A DNA stretch of 64,000 bases from Piromyces finnis (lineage: Eukaryota; Neocallimastigomycota; Neocallimastigomycetes; Neocallimastigales; Neocallimastigaceae). The stretch's first letter is position 1. Every line of letters starts with the position of its first letter. Below, one piece after another: positions 27,305-39,737 of this stretch. The position numbers and the translations under genes were made by a program. The notes beneath the pieces were generated by a model, which saw only the letters and a program-made list of their open reading frames with translations, was not told the origin of the DNA and made no database searches. The stretch spans positions 1,402,001-1,466,000 of the forward strand of contig MCFH01000004.1 in assembly GCA_002104945.1 (NCBI GenBank), written 5' to 3'.

Positions 27305-28105
27305 AATAATACTAATACTAATACTACTACTAATACTAATACTAATACTAATACTAATACTAATACTACTACTAATACTAATACTAATACTAATACTAAT
27401 ACTAATACTAATACTAATACTAATACTACTACTAATACTAATACTAATACTACTACTAATACTAATACTAATACTACTACTAATACTAATACTAATACTA
27501 ATACTACTATTAATACTAATACTAATACTAATACTAATACTAATACTACTACTAATACTAATACTAATACTAATACTACTATTAATACTAATACTAATAC
27601 TACTAATACTAATACTAATACTAATACTAATACTAATACTAATACTAATACTAATACTAATACTAATACTACTACTAATACTAATACTAATACTAATACT
27701 AATACTAATACTAATACTAATACTAATACTAATACTAATACTAATACTAATACTAATACTAATACTACTACTAATACTAATACTAATACTAATACTAATA
27801 CTACGTATTAATACTAATACTAATACTAATACTAATACTAATACTACTACTAATACTAATACTAATACTAATACTACGTATTAATACTAATACTAATACT
27901 AATACTAATACTAATACTAATACTAATACTAATACTAATACTAATACTAATACTAATACTAATACTAATACTAATACTAATACTAATACTAATACTAATA
28001 CTAATACTACTACTAATACTAATACTAATACTAATACTAATACTACTACTAATACTAATACTACTACTAATACTAATACTAATACTAATAAAAATAATAC
28101 TAATA
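27305..28105. repeat. Long TACTAA hexanucleotide array with TACGTA variant units
   Basis: About 800 bases of (TACTAA)n on the + strand with scattered ACT triplet insertions and two TACGTA-bearing variant units near 27801 and 27875. It is the inverted counterpart of the array at 1652-2130. The open frame of L/V across it on the minus strand is a repeat by-product. It ends about 450 bases past the 3' end of the PAAF1 gene. Confidence 0.97.
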
Positions 28106-28243
28106 ATAATACTAATACTAATACTAATAATAATAATAATAAATACAAAAAGTATTATAAAAGATATTTATAATTTTTATAATCTGAAAATAAATAGATA
28201 TATTTATTAATAATTTAACTGTTTTATTTTCCTCAATACCATT

Positions 28244-28272
28244 TATCGGTAATAGTAAATATAATCTTACCA
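28244..28272 (-). repeat. 29-bp duplicate of a PAAF1 exon segment
   Basis: This stretch matches 29117-29145 (exon 6 of the adjacent PAAF1 gene) at 28 of 29 bases, the difference being T for C, in the same orientation. Flanking sequence does not match. It looks like a small filler-type duplication downstream of the gene. Confidence 0.75.
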
Positions 28273-28553
28273 TATAAGTTAAATAAAAAAAGTTACAAAT
28301 ATGTAACTTTAACAATATACACCAAACTTATAAACTTTATAATAGATTTATTAATTAAATAGGATAATTATGATGATTATAAAAAATTTACAATTTATAT
28401 AATAAAATTTATATTCAAAATTTCAATATTTTTTTTTTTTTTTTTAAAATAATCAAAAACTTTACAATGAAAAAGGATATATATACTTTAAATATTATCA
28501 TCAGTCTTATTATTACTTTTGACATCTTACGATTGGAAAAAAAGAGATAATAA

Positions 28554-30973
28554 TTAAAGAATATACTTTTGTAAAAGACCATTTCTACCACCGGCAATTA
28601 TAATACCTGTAGAGGTTACACAGGTATCATACCATGGCTCAAGGTCACTACCAACAAACTCCTTTTTAATATTTACACTGGAATTTGCAATTTCACAAAT
28701 ATAAAGTTGACCATCACTTTGAGAAACTAATAGTTCATCCTTATTAATAACATGTAAAGAAGTAATGGTGGTATTATTACGTTTGAAAAGTTTAATAGGT
28801 TGGCTAGTTAAAAATTTTGAAAAAAAAAAACAGTATGGAAATATATATTGTTATTATAAAGTAAAAAAAATATTGTAAATAAATGAATGTAATAATATAT
28901 ATAAATGTTAAATACATTTTTTTTAAAAAAAAAAATCAACTTACGATAAATTATTTAAATCCCAGAGAGCAACAATACCTTCTTCATTACCAGTGTATAC
29001 TCTATTCTTTTCATTATCGTAAGCAATTGCGGAAAATGGTGCAGTATTAAGAGATTGATGACCAACAAAAATTGGATCCTGATCTGGTTGACCCAAATCA
29101 TAACCATAGAAACTATTATCGGTAATAGCAAATATAATCTTACCACGAGTTTCTACTTCACGAGAATCTAAAGGAACTTCTGGAATAGGATGAGATTCAG
29201 CATATTCTTTATTAATTTCACCAAGGGCAATTTTATGAATTGGCTTATCCAATTGACAAATTTTTCTAATGGTTGAAGATGATCCACATTCCCATAAACG
29301 AATAGAACCATCTTTTGATGAAGCTATTATTGATCATTCGATCATTTATAATTTATTTCAAAATAAATAGTAATTCATTAATTAATAATAAAAAAAAAAC
29401 ATTTAAAACCATTTTTTTGTATATCAATTCTAGATATATAAATTATAACTTATAGTTATATATAACCATCAAATAGATATTAGTTAATATTAATGACTAC
29501 TTACATAAAACGTTTCTTCCTCTTGAGATAATAGCAGTATCCGTAATAGCTATGTGGTAATTATTTTTATAATAATAATAATAATAAATAGTATTTATTA
29601 GTTTTATTGTTTTTATTATTTTTTAAAAGATTAACATTTTTATGGAGATGGCGTGTATCTATATATATATATATTATTATTATTATTATTATTATTTTAC
29701 CTCTTGTATGACCCTTTAAAGTGACTGGGCAACTACCATCAAGAACAGACCAAATTTTTATTTGTAAATCGGTAGCAGCAGTTAATAAGACTTGACCTGA
29801 TGGGAAAAAGCGAACTTTTGTGATATCACCAAAATGTCCTTCAAAGATTCTCTAATAAATTAGAAATATTATTTTTATTTAATATTCATTTTTTATTTTA
29901 CTCTTTACTTTCATATTATTATTAATTGTCTCTATTATTAGACAAGAGAATAATTGCTACAAATTTTAGAATTATTTCACTTTATTATATATTAATATAC
30001 TTTATTATTTTCATAAAAAAACTTATTTATGATCTCTATGAATTCTCAATTCATTTTATTATTTTATATTTTATAATTTTTAGTGAAATGGAAATAAAAT
30101 TTCATTTAATGGACTATACATTATTATATTATTATTTCTTTTTTTTTTTTTTTATTTTATTTTAAAAAATAAATGATAGAGATAGCAAATAAACAATAAA
30201 ACAATAATATAATAATACATACTCTTATATTTCCTGTATCAATTTCAACTAATTTAATAATTGAATCGTCTTCACCAGTAACCATTAATGATTCTAAAGG
30301 TGAAATATCAATTGAATTTATCTAGCAATTTTGAATGAAAAAAAAAAAATAAAAGGTTAATTAGCCTTGATTTCTTTATTTTATTATTGGGCAATGTTTA
30401 ATAATGGTTTTAGTTTAATTACATTTTTGTCTTGAATTTTGTAATTTTTGGCATATGAGTTCATTATAATCTTTTCATCGTTATCAATGATTTCAAATGA
30501 ATTCTAAAGTTTCCAATAATAATCAAATAAATTTTATTTTATAGTAATAATAAAAAAAAATATTTAGTTAGTAATTTATTTTTATTTTTTTTTTTTTTCT
30601 GAATATTTTATTTCTTTGGAAATAGGCGGAAATGAAGAAGAAGAAGAAAATAGTAAAAATAAAAAAAAAAAAAAGTTTTTTTAATATTTACAGAATCAAT
30701 CCAGTTAACATTAAATTCTGGTTTAGCATCTAAAGATGGAACTTCATTACCTTTATTAAAAATTACATTTACTTTACCGTGAATGGCATTTTCATTTTCT
30801 TTATATTTTGATATCCAAAAAGAAGGTGGCTTTGTATTTTCTAATGAAGTTATTTTTTGATCGGGGGTTGTTGTTTCAGCTGCTGCATTGGCTTTTTCTT
30901 GAGAAATCGCAAAGTCTAATGGAAAATCACTTTGACAGGTATATTGAGGTAAAATAGTTATTGTTTGAGTCAT
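28554..30973 (-). CDS. PAAF1: WD40 protein, proteasomal ATPase-associated factor 1 (PAAF1/Rpn14)
   Basis: Predicted 428 residues in seven exons: 30973-30692, 30503-30423, 30321-30223, 29851-29701, 29549-29505, 29323-28945 and 28803-28554, all phases consistent. In the family PAAF1/Rpn14 is a WD40 chaperone that binds proteasomal ATPase subunits and controls assembly of the 19S base. WD repeats are plain: SIDISPLESLMVTGEDDSII, then EGHFGDITKVRFFPSGQVLL with LQIKIWSVLDG, then LKGHTRG. The diagnostic block DTAIISRGRNVLSSKDGSIR + LWECG matches human PAAF1 (DTAIVDRGRNVVSASRDGTARLWDCG). Later repeats are APFSAIAYDNEKNRVYTGNE with GIVALWDL, and ITSLHVINKDELLVSQSDGQ. The protein ends GRNGLLQKYIL, as in the family (DGLVRRYQL). 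Expected cytosolic or nuclear. It is an intact housekeeping gene. Confidence 0.95.
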
Positions 30974-31848
30974 TCTCTTTTTTTTTATTATTTTTATTTT
31001 ATTTACTCTTTATTTATTGAATATAGTATATGCTTATTTGTAAAAAGAAAAAAAAACAAATGAACAATAATAACAACTAGTTAATGACAAAATGGTATAC
31101 TTAAATTTATAAATTTTATATTTTTTTTGTTTTTTTTTAAAAAATTTATAATTAAATTATTTATATAAAAAAATTAATAAAATGTAAATTCAAAATTTAA
31201 TTTATATTAAAAAAAAATATATATTTTTTTAATTTTAACTTAAAAAAAAAAAGCTTTCCTTTACCTATTTATTATTTCTTTTATTTAAAAATATTTTTTA
31301 TAAAAAATAATATAAAAATAAAAATAATAAATAATTGGTATAATGATTATGTTAAATATTTATGGTTTATAATATACCAATTCTTTATAATCAACTGTCA
31401 TGTTCATACATTTCAAACAAAAGAAAATGGATAAACTAAACTAAAAAAAGATAAAATTATATAAAAAAACTTATTTGATATTTTATAGTTTCGATTATTT
31501 TTATTTTATTTTATTTTTTTAATTTTTATTTTTACTATATAAATTCTAGTTGAAAAGTTTTTTTTTTTTTTTTAAATATTAATATTAAAAAATAAACTAT
31601 ATATATAAAAAAAGACAAATTATTAAATTTATTGAAGGAGTGTAACTATTTTTTATAAAATAAATAAAAAAAAAATAAACTTTTTTATAATTATTCTATT
31701 TATGTTGTACTAATTTTTTTTTTTTTTTTGAATTTTTTATTATATTCTAAAATCTTGTATTTTATTTCATTTTCATAGATAAGAGAAATAGTGAATGGGG
31801 AGGATGTCATGCCTGGTTCATTCATTTTTTGATTCAAAAAGGTAAAAA
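30974..31848. other. Intergenic, nothing recognised
   Basis: A/T-rich spacer between the start of PAAF1 and the 3' end of the receptor gene. It presumably contains the PAAF1 promoter. No exon or defined element was seen. Confidence 0.7.
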
Positions 31849-34847
31849 TTAATTCACGGTCATAATTTGAGTTGTAGAAAATTCCTGAGAAATACTACAA
31901 TTCATAGGAATTTTTTTACAAAGATGGTAATATTGAATGTTTGACTTCCAACGTTTAAAGAAACTACTATTTTTATTATTTTGACGGTATAAAATATTAT
32001 TTGTATAATCTTCATCAAATTCGTCTTCTCCGCAAAAGTCAATAACATTAGAGGTAGAAATAATGGAGTCCATATTGCGGTTCTTATTATTTAAGGAAGA
32101 TCTATCTCTTTTCATGAATATTAGTACAATTTTTATACCATAGATAATGGAAAAGTTGGTGATGAAAAGAAGAGAAAGAAGCATAGAATGAATGAAGAAA
32201 AAGACATCAAAATCTTTAATCATCATAGAATTTACCACAAGGTATAAACTGTAGAAAATCGTATCTAAGGTAAGCGTAGAAGTAATACACCCAACATCGA
32301 ATTCTGTATCCTTAACATTCCATTCTTCATACAATAAAAAGGCAATAACAAGGGTAATTATGATTTTTTCTGTTAACATGGTGTAATTCACCATTTTTCC
32401 AAGGGTGTGTTCCTGTGCACAAAAATTATAATTGATTCCCTTTTCAAAGTATTCTGATTTTATGGTATATGGGGTAAGGAAGGAAAATCCATTCATTACC
32501 AAATCAAAAGAGATAAAGGTTAAATAGAATAGGGTCTTGTTTTTTTGAAGCCATACTTTAAGTTGAAGTCTTTCCGGGAAATTTAAAATTAAATAGTATA
32601 AGAAGGGGACGTAGAATAAGGTATACCCGAAGCTTAATAATATTTTATTGAAATGACATTTTAATACGGTGACGATACCAAAATTAGAAAGCAAAAGGAA
32701 TACATGGAATCCTAATCCAAGTATGGTACATAACCAACCCATGCTATTCATAAAGTCAAAATGATTACTATTTTGATGAAGGTAGACAAAAATAGCGGTG
32801 TAGGTTAATAAAAATAGAAATAGAATAGAGATAGAATGTACGGTAAATCCTATTGTAGATTTAGAATATTTTGCGGTAGCATAATGCATTTCTGAAATGT
32901 TACCAATATCGTATAAAACGTCCTCGGCATCACGATCATCGTACAAGTATTGATAGAGGTATTTCCTAAAATTATTGGAGTATTCATCGTAATCTTTGAA
33001 GAGAGAATTTTTACTGGTCATGGGTTGAATACTTTTAATTAATTCACAGTCAACCACCCTACAAACCTTTTCATCTTCATATACGCTTGGAATAGCGGAA
33101 GTGATGAGATGTTTTTTAACCAATTTTTTTTGAATATTTACATGAGTCATGTATTTTATTATTTCTGCTGAAATCTTTTTTCTTTTTTCGGTAATAAAGG
33201 TGTTGATACCTATGGAAGCTCCCTTTACACACGATCCAGAAACACCTTCTTTTTTTCCAAATAAAGGAATTGCTTTATACACTTCATTTTCAAAATTAAT
33301 ATTCCAATATTTTAAAAAAAGGGCATTACCATTAATAAGACTAGATACCGTATCAATATCATTATTATAAAATATTTCATCTAACCGAATAATAATTTTA
33401 ATCATTTTAATATCATATATATGATATAAAAATTAATATATATTTAAAGTTTAAGATTTATATATATATATATTTTAAAATTTCAAAATAAAAAGAAATT
33501 GTAAATAATAAAGGATTTAAAACATTTATATTAATAGTTAAAAAAAAAGATAATTAAAAACAACAACAACAACAACAATAATAATATTATTTAATATCTT
33601 ACCAGAAGCAATTTCATCTTTAATTTTTTTCATTGTTTTTAAAGCTTTGACTGCTTCTTTACTAGAGTAATTTGGAAAAGGTGCATCTTTTGAATCTCTA
33701 AAAGAATAAATAAATTCTTGGGCTGAAAATAAAGCAGTTTCATCATCTATTTTTTTTATTTATTTTATATAATTATAATAAAATTATTTAAAATATGATA
33801 AAATAAATAAATATATATACATATATTATAAAGCATCTTTTTTTTTTTTTTTAATTATTTTTTATTTTATTACTTGGAAAGAGTCCATTATATATAATTA
33901 AATTATCATCATTTTCTTTTTCTTTAATATATTTTCCTATTTCAATAAGTTCATCCCATGTTTTAGGTACATCTTTATTATATTTTTGTAAAAGATTCAT
34001 ATTTGCATAAATAACATCATATCCAACATGAATAGGCTAGTTCCACCATATAATTCATATCCAATTATTATAATAAATTGAAATTCGTATATATATAATA
34101 TAGTAAATATAATTTTTATTTTTATTCCACATTGAGATTTTTAAAAGTTTAATAAATTTATATGTATATATGTAATATCATTAGCAGAAATATTTAATTT
34201 TATTATTAATATTAGTATTCTTATATATATAATGCTTTTTTTTTAAAAAAACAAAAAACAATAACAACAAAAAAAAAAACATACCAATCCAATCCAACGA
34301 TCATTGTCTATACATAAATCTGCTACAGCACTAGAAACATAATTTGAAATATGATCTTCTGGTAAATATTCTTTTAAATCAACCAAGTAAGGTGAATATT
34401 TTTGAGAATTCATAATATCATAAAAAACAATATCATATTTTTGTGATGATTTATTTAATAGATAATCCAAAGCTGATCCATGATGATCAATAAAAACAGA
34501 TGAATTTATATTACTGTATTGAGTCAGGCTTAATTCAACATCAAAATTATGTTTAATTGCATATTTATTAAATTTTGATACAAAAGTTTTATATATTTGA
34601 TCATTATCGAAGGATGACAATACAATTGAATTTAATAAAATTTTTTCACATTGACCTATTTATAAATATTATATAAGTGAGGGGAAGGAAAAAAAAATGA
34701 TAAAATTAGTTTGTTTAATTGCTATATATATATATATATATATTTTCTTTTTCTAAAAAAAAAAAAATAAAATTTGAATTATTGTAAATAGTTACATCTA
34801 TAAATGAATTGTATAAAAATTAAGAATATTATATTGATTAAATCCAT
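31849..34847 (-). CDS. Chimeric receptor: bacterial-type solute-binding domain fused to class C GPCR 7TM
   Basis: Predicted 753 residues in five exons (34847-34796, 34655-34285, 34036-33874, 33746-33603, 33380-31849), with every phase matching. Exon 1 is the signal peptide MDLINIIFLIFIQFIYRC. Residues about 20-400 resemble the family 1 extracellular solute-binding proteins of bacterial ABC sugar importers: KILLNSIVLSSFDND at the start, the hinge-type VPKTWDELIEIGKYIKE, NALFLKYWNINFE, and a glycine-rich CVKGASIGINTFI loop. Residues about 424-665 contain seven hydrophobic segments. TM3 begins LKCHFNKILLSFGYTLFY, like the C..R.....GF motif of class C (GABA-B-like) receptors. The roughly 90-residue tail is cytoplasmic and rich in Ser, Asp and Asn. 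Such fusions are known from membrane-proteome work on anaerobic gut fungi. The expected role is plasma-membrane sensing of an extracellular ligand such as a sugar; the ligand and coupling are unknown. Confidence 0.93.
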
Positions 34848-36713
34848 TTTTTCATTTCCTAATATTATCTTATTTAAAAAGAAAAACAAACTATTTATTG
34901 AATTTTTTTTTTACAATAAAAGGTATAAAATAGCTTAATTATGAACTTTATTTTTTTTAAAAAAAAAAAAAAAAAGGAATTAACTTTGCTTTAAATATTT
35001 TATTATTATTATTATTATTATTATTATGAATATGTTTATGATTAGAAAAAAAAAAAAAAGTTTGATATAATTTAACATTAAAAAAAAAAAAAAAAAATAG
35101 TTGAATTAAGGTCCTTTTTTTTAGTTGGTGTTAATTAATTATACTGAAATTATCCAACTACCAAAAATCTGGAATTGAAATCCTATAAAATAAACTTTTC
35201 ATTATCGAAGCATTATTTCATTTAATTAAAAAAATTATATATATATATATATATTTTACACATAAAAACCTTATTTTAGAACAATATTCAATGAATTAAT
35301 GTTTAGGTATATTGACGTAAAGAATCTTTATAAAACTTTTAACCAATCCATTTATCTGTTATTATTTGTTATTAGTAATTATTTAAATTGTAATATTAAC
35401 AATTTTTATTTTATTTTATTATTAGCAATTTTATATAATGTTGTATAAAAATTAATATTCTTTTATGACGGATTTTTAAGTAAATAAATATATACATAGA
35501 AAGTAAAATGCTAAAATTTAGAGATAAAAAATATTCAGCATGCTATTTAAAACAATTCTTTTATATGCAAAATCAATAATTCTTAAGATTTATTACAGGA
35601 AAAAGAATTCTGTAAAATAAAAAAAAAAAAAAAAATTAGTTAGAAAAAAACAAAACCTTATTTATTATAATTTTATTTTTTAGTATGGAGGAAATAAAAT
35701 AAAATAAATAAAATAAAAAAAAAAAAAAACCGCAATTCTAAGAATTTAGTTTATTTAATGATTCATTCTACTTTTTTAAAGGATGGATGATTTTAATAAC
35801 TAAAAGTTATAATAAAAAATAATAATTCTTACTATTTAGAATTTCATAATAACTAAAAGTAATTACTATTAAGAATTTCAAGTAATAATTGTAGGTTTTT
35901 TAATTTTTTTTTTTTTTTTTTTAAAAAATGGTGTTTAATGAATAAATAAACAAACAAATAAATATATATATATAAATTAAAGCTTTTTCATTTATAAGAG
36001 TAGTACTAAGTATTCACAATGAATTATTTTTTATAATTTTATAAGCAATATAAAAATAGTCACTATTTGGGAAATATCAAATTTACCAAATAAATAATAG
36101 GTGGTCAAGAAAAAAAAAAAAAAAAAGCAAAGCATTAAATGTTACATATTAAGAATTAGCAAAAATTGAATAATATAAACCATAAAAAAATGTAGTGTAG
36201 TAGTTTATTATCCTAAAATATATAATTAAAAATAAAACTGCCGCTATAATAATAACATTGTTGCCGCTGTTACTTTTCACCTATTGGCATTATTTAATTA
36301 AAAAAAAAAAAAAAGAAAAAATCTTTTATTAATAAAAATGTAAATAAAAATACTAACCCAAAAATATTAAAAATTATATAAATAATTAACTTTAAAAACT
36401 CATTAAATAAAAAACTACATAATAGATTTGTATACTATTTACTTTTTTCTTTATTTTTACATTTTTTTTTTTTACATTTATTATTATTATCATTACTATT
36501 GGATGAAACAATTCTATTTCCATATTTATTCTAATAATCATCCTTTAATCTAAGGTACATATTAATTTTATACTATACAGAATTGTGTAATAATAATAAT
36601 AATACATCTTTTGTGATGTTATCTATGCTATCGCATTATAAAATGACATTTAGATCATTTTATTTATTTATTTATTTATTTATACTATATTCTTTTATGA
36701 ACTATAAGTTTTT
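34848..36713. other. Intergenic, nothing recognised
   Basis: A/T filler between the receptor 5' end and the 3' end of the first GPI-type gene. It contains ATT and TA microsatellites and A14-A17 runs. No coding or RNA signal was found. Confidence 0.65.
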
Positions 36714-37517
36714 TTAAAATGACAATAATAATAATCCTAAAGTAATGAATAAACCAGTGCTAATTTTAATAGTTGAGGCTCCACTACTTGGGTTAACACT
36801 AGCATCATTAGTGGTGCTAATGTTAGAATTACCACTAACAACATTACCAAGAGTACTACCATTACCATTAACGGCGCCAGTATTAGCAGGACCGTTGTAA
36901 ACACCATTATTGACAGCACCATTATTAAGGGCGTCTGTGTTAACAGCACCAGTATTAGTAGCACCAGCATTAGTGGTACCAGTGCTAGTAATACTAGTAT
37001 TTGTAGCGCTAGTTTTAATAGTAGCACTAGAAGTTGTTCTTGGTTTGGAAGTAACTTTTTGGGTAGAATGAATAGTGGTGGTGGTAGTGCTTGGTTCAGC
37101 TGTAATAGCTGTAATACTTTTTGGTTCATTGACAGTTTTTGAAATTGTTTTGGTTTTAGTTACGGTAACTTTAGTGGTTTTTTTATCAGTTATACCGTCA
37201 CTTAATTTTTTACATAATTCTTCTTGAGTTTTCTTTAATATAGCCATGTTGCTTGGTGAAATAAATGTAAATATTTCTGGTGAATCAACACATTTTGAGA
37301 CTAAACTTCTAGCATTAGCATAAAAATCTTGACAAATTGAACTAGTAATAAGTTTACAATTTTTTTCGAAATTAGAAGCATCTGGTGTTGCTAAACATTC
37401 AGAATAGTTTCTAACTTCAGCACGACATGCTTCACTGTTAAATAAATTTTTACCAATTACATCAGAATATACAGATGAAGCAGCTAATAAAGTGAAAACT
37501 GGAATTGAAAATCTCAT
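36714..37517 (-). CDS. Secreted six-Cys GPI-type surface protein (paralogue 1)
   Basis: Single-exon gene for 267 residues. It has a signal peptide (MRFSIPVFTLLAASSVYS), then a compact module with six cysteines spaced C-x9-C-x12-C-x7-C-x13-C-x25-C. A long Thr/Ser/Lys-rich stretch follows (KVTVTKTKTISKTVNEP and on), then an Asn/Gly/Ala/Thr-rich repeat of the type NTGAVNTDALNNGAVNNG. It ends in a hydrophobic tail (ISTGLFITLGLLLLSF) after a small-residue region (NPSSGAS), as expected for a GPI-anchor signal. It is probably a heavily O-glycosylated cell-surface or wall protein. The two paralogues in this window share signal peptide, module and tail. I do not recognise the six-Cys module as a named family; an adhesin or wall-structural role is only an inference from architecture. 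Confidence 0.88.
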   Translation of the reverse strand: MRFSIPVFTLLAASSVYSDVIGKNLFNSEACRAEVRNYSECLATPDASNFEKNCKLITSSICQDFYANARSLVSKCVDSPEIFTFISPSNMAILKKTQEELCKKLSDGITDKKTTKVTVTKTKTISKTVNEPKSITAITAEPSTTTTTIHSTQKVTSKPRTTSSATIKTSATNTSITSTGTTNAGATNTGAVNTDALNNGAVNNGVYNGPANTGAVNGNGSTLGNVVSGNSNISTTNDASVNPSSGASTIKISTGLFITLGLLLLSF

Positions 37518-38948
37518 TTTTTTTATTTATTTATTTCGTTTAGGGTTATATTATTATTATTTTTTTTATTTTTTTTTTTATTTTTTTACTTTTTCTATTT
37601 TTCTTTTTATTATAAATTTTAAAATTTTATTTTTTTTAAAGTAAAAAGAAAATATAATTCTTTTTATTCTTCTGGTGTTTTATTTTTCTAATTATTAAAC
37701 TTTGTTCCATACCAATGAAAATCAAATTGTAATTACATTGTAATAATAGAAAATACGCTTTAAACAATAAAACAATCATTGGAATTAAAACTTTAATTAT
37801 TAATAAAAAAGTTTCTGTATATAAATAACCACATAAAACATATTAAAAACTTTGAGGAATCAACGTGACTATAATGTAATACAATGTAATACAAAATACT
37901 ATGTAAAATAATGAAAATTATTATAATATTTATTTTTAATGAAAATTTATTAAGTAATTCTCTAGGTAGGGTTTTAATAATAAATAATTTTAAATTTATG
38001 ATTTATTTAATTGCTTTTTCCTATTATACTAATTTTATTAGAGTGTTAATATCCTGTTTACTCTGTATTATAAATGTACATTGTATTTTGTATATCAAAA
38101 AGGTAAGCCATATATAACCATATATGGTATTACTAAATTAGTTTTCTTAAATTAAAAATAAATTAATTTTCTAAAATCTAAATTGTGTAACCAAACTTTA
38201 GTTTATATAAAATATTTACTTGAAATAAAACCTTTAAAAAAAATATAAAGTTCTTTTATAAAGCATAAAGCATAACTGTTATATGGTGGCAAGTTGTTAG
38301 CTGCTAAGAATGAAAGAATAAAAGAAATAATAAAAGGATAAAAAGATATAATAAAGCAAAAAAAAAGAAAATAAAAAATATATATTTAAATTAGTTTAGT
38401 GAAAATATGGATATAAATACAAATTGTACTTTTTCTATATTAAAAAGAATATTAAAAAAAAAAGTTAATATATTATCAAGCATTAGGATAGTGACTCATA
38501 CTTTTTTAAATCTTTTTGTTACATCCTATTATATAGATAGATATAAATATTTCGTGTAAGAGTTATGATTAAAAGATGAAAAAATAACAACTTTTTAAAA
38601 GTAATACTATAGATAGTATAAGATGCTACTATTTGATTAAATTCTTGTTATAAAAATCACTTCTAATAACTTAACCATACTATCTTTTTATTAGTATTTT
38701 TTATTTTAGCATATAACCACAAATCATTTGATTTGTGTTTGTAAAAAATTATTGACTACAATCCTAAAAAAATAACTTAAAGATTGGTGGTGATGATCCA
38801 TTTAATAATAGTTTATATATTGAAAAGTATATAAAAAGAAACTATTACCCTTTTCCTTTTTTTTCTTTAAAAAATAAAAAAATTAAAACTAAAAAATAAA
38901 AATTATCTACTTTAAAATTTAATATTATATTTAAAAATTATAAAAAAA
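37518..38948. other. Intergenic region between divergent GPI-type genes
   Basis: This stretch separates the starts of the minus-strand paralogue 1 and the plus-strand paralogue 2, so it should hold both promoters. Apart from T-rich tracts next to each start nothing can be named. The open frame at 37911-38117 is low complexity and not called. Confidence 0.6.
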
Positions 38949-39737
38949 ATGAAATTTGCACTTCCTTTTGTTGCTTTAGCTGCTGCTACTTCTGTTTACT
39001 CTAAAGCTATTAATTCTATTGGATTTTTAGGTAAAAGAAGTGATATGAGTGTAGAATGTGCCAGAAATATTACACCATATTCAAATTGTTAAGCTGGTCC
39101 AGAAAATGGAGAAGATTACAAAACAGTTTGTGCTTTCTATAAAAGTGAAGATTGTCAATATTTCTATAAAAATTTTAAAACTTTAATTACAAAATGCGAT
39201 GATTCTCCAAGTGTTTCATCCTTTTTCCAACAAGGAAAAATTGATCAATTAGAAAAGGAGCATTCAATAATGTGTCAATTTGATGAAAATGGTAATGTTT
39301 GTCCATTTTCAAAATTATTCTATGAAGCAAGAATAGCTGAACTTGATACGGATAAAGCTTTACTTGATAAAGTTTGCAGTTCCAAAACCTGTTTTGATAA
39401 AACTACTGATGCTATTAGAAAATTAGGAAAGAATGATGTTGTAAATTCTTTAAACAAATTATGTAATGTATCTACTGGTAGTTCAACAACTAACACAGAA
39501 ATTACCACAAAAACTGAAGAAAAACAAAGCCAAGGTATCCAAAGTAGCCAAAGTAGCCAAAGTAGCCAAATTAACCAAAGTAACCAAAGTAACCAAAGTA
39601 GCCAAAGTAGCCAAAGTAACCAAAGTAACCAAAGTAACCAAAGTAACCAAAGTAGTCAAAGTAGTGGTGCTTCTTCCATTAAAATGAGTACTGGTTTATT
39701 CGTTTCATTAGGTTTAATAATGTTTTCTCTTTTCTAA
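38949..39737 (+). pseudogene. Six-Cys GPI-type surface protein (paralogue 2) with one in-frame stop
   Basis: Reads as a single-exon protein of 262 codons with one interruption, TAA at 39090-39092 (codon 48), right after the second cysteine of the module. Before it lie a signal peptide (MKFALPFVALAAATSVYS) and ECARNITPYSNC. After it the frame stays open to the end. In both paralogues a Leu codon stands at this place (YSECLATP, YTDCLIKP), so one base change TTA to TAA would explain it. The later cysteine spacing x7, x13, x25 is kept. A second Cys-containing segment (NVCPFSKL, KVCSSKTCFDK) is unique to this copy. The Ser/Gln/Asn repeat (QSSQSNQSNQ) and a GPI-type tail (MSTGLFVSLGLIMFSLF) follow. 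It is either a recent pseudogene, a null allele or a sequencing error; stop readthrough is less likely. Confidence 0.82.
39530..39665 (+). repeat. 9-bp in-frame repeat coding S-x-Q / N-Q units
   Basis: About fifteen units of AGTAGCCAA or AGTAACCAA encode alternating SSQ and SNQ in the stalk of paralogue 2. This is slippage-prone repeat expansion in the presumed O-glycosylated spacer. Confidence 0.93.

Noticed and set aside
27801-28148. 115-residue L/V-only open frame on the minus strand
   Set aside because: It is the TACTAA hexanucleotide array read in one frame.
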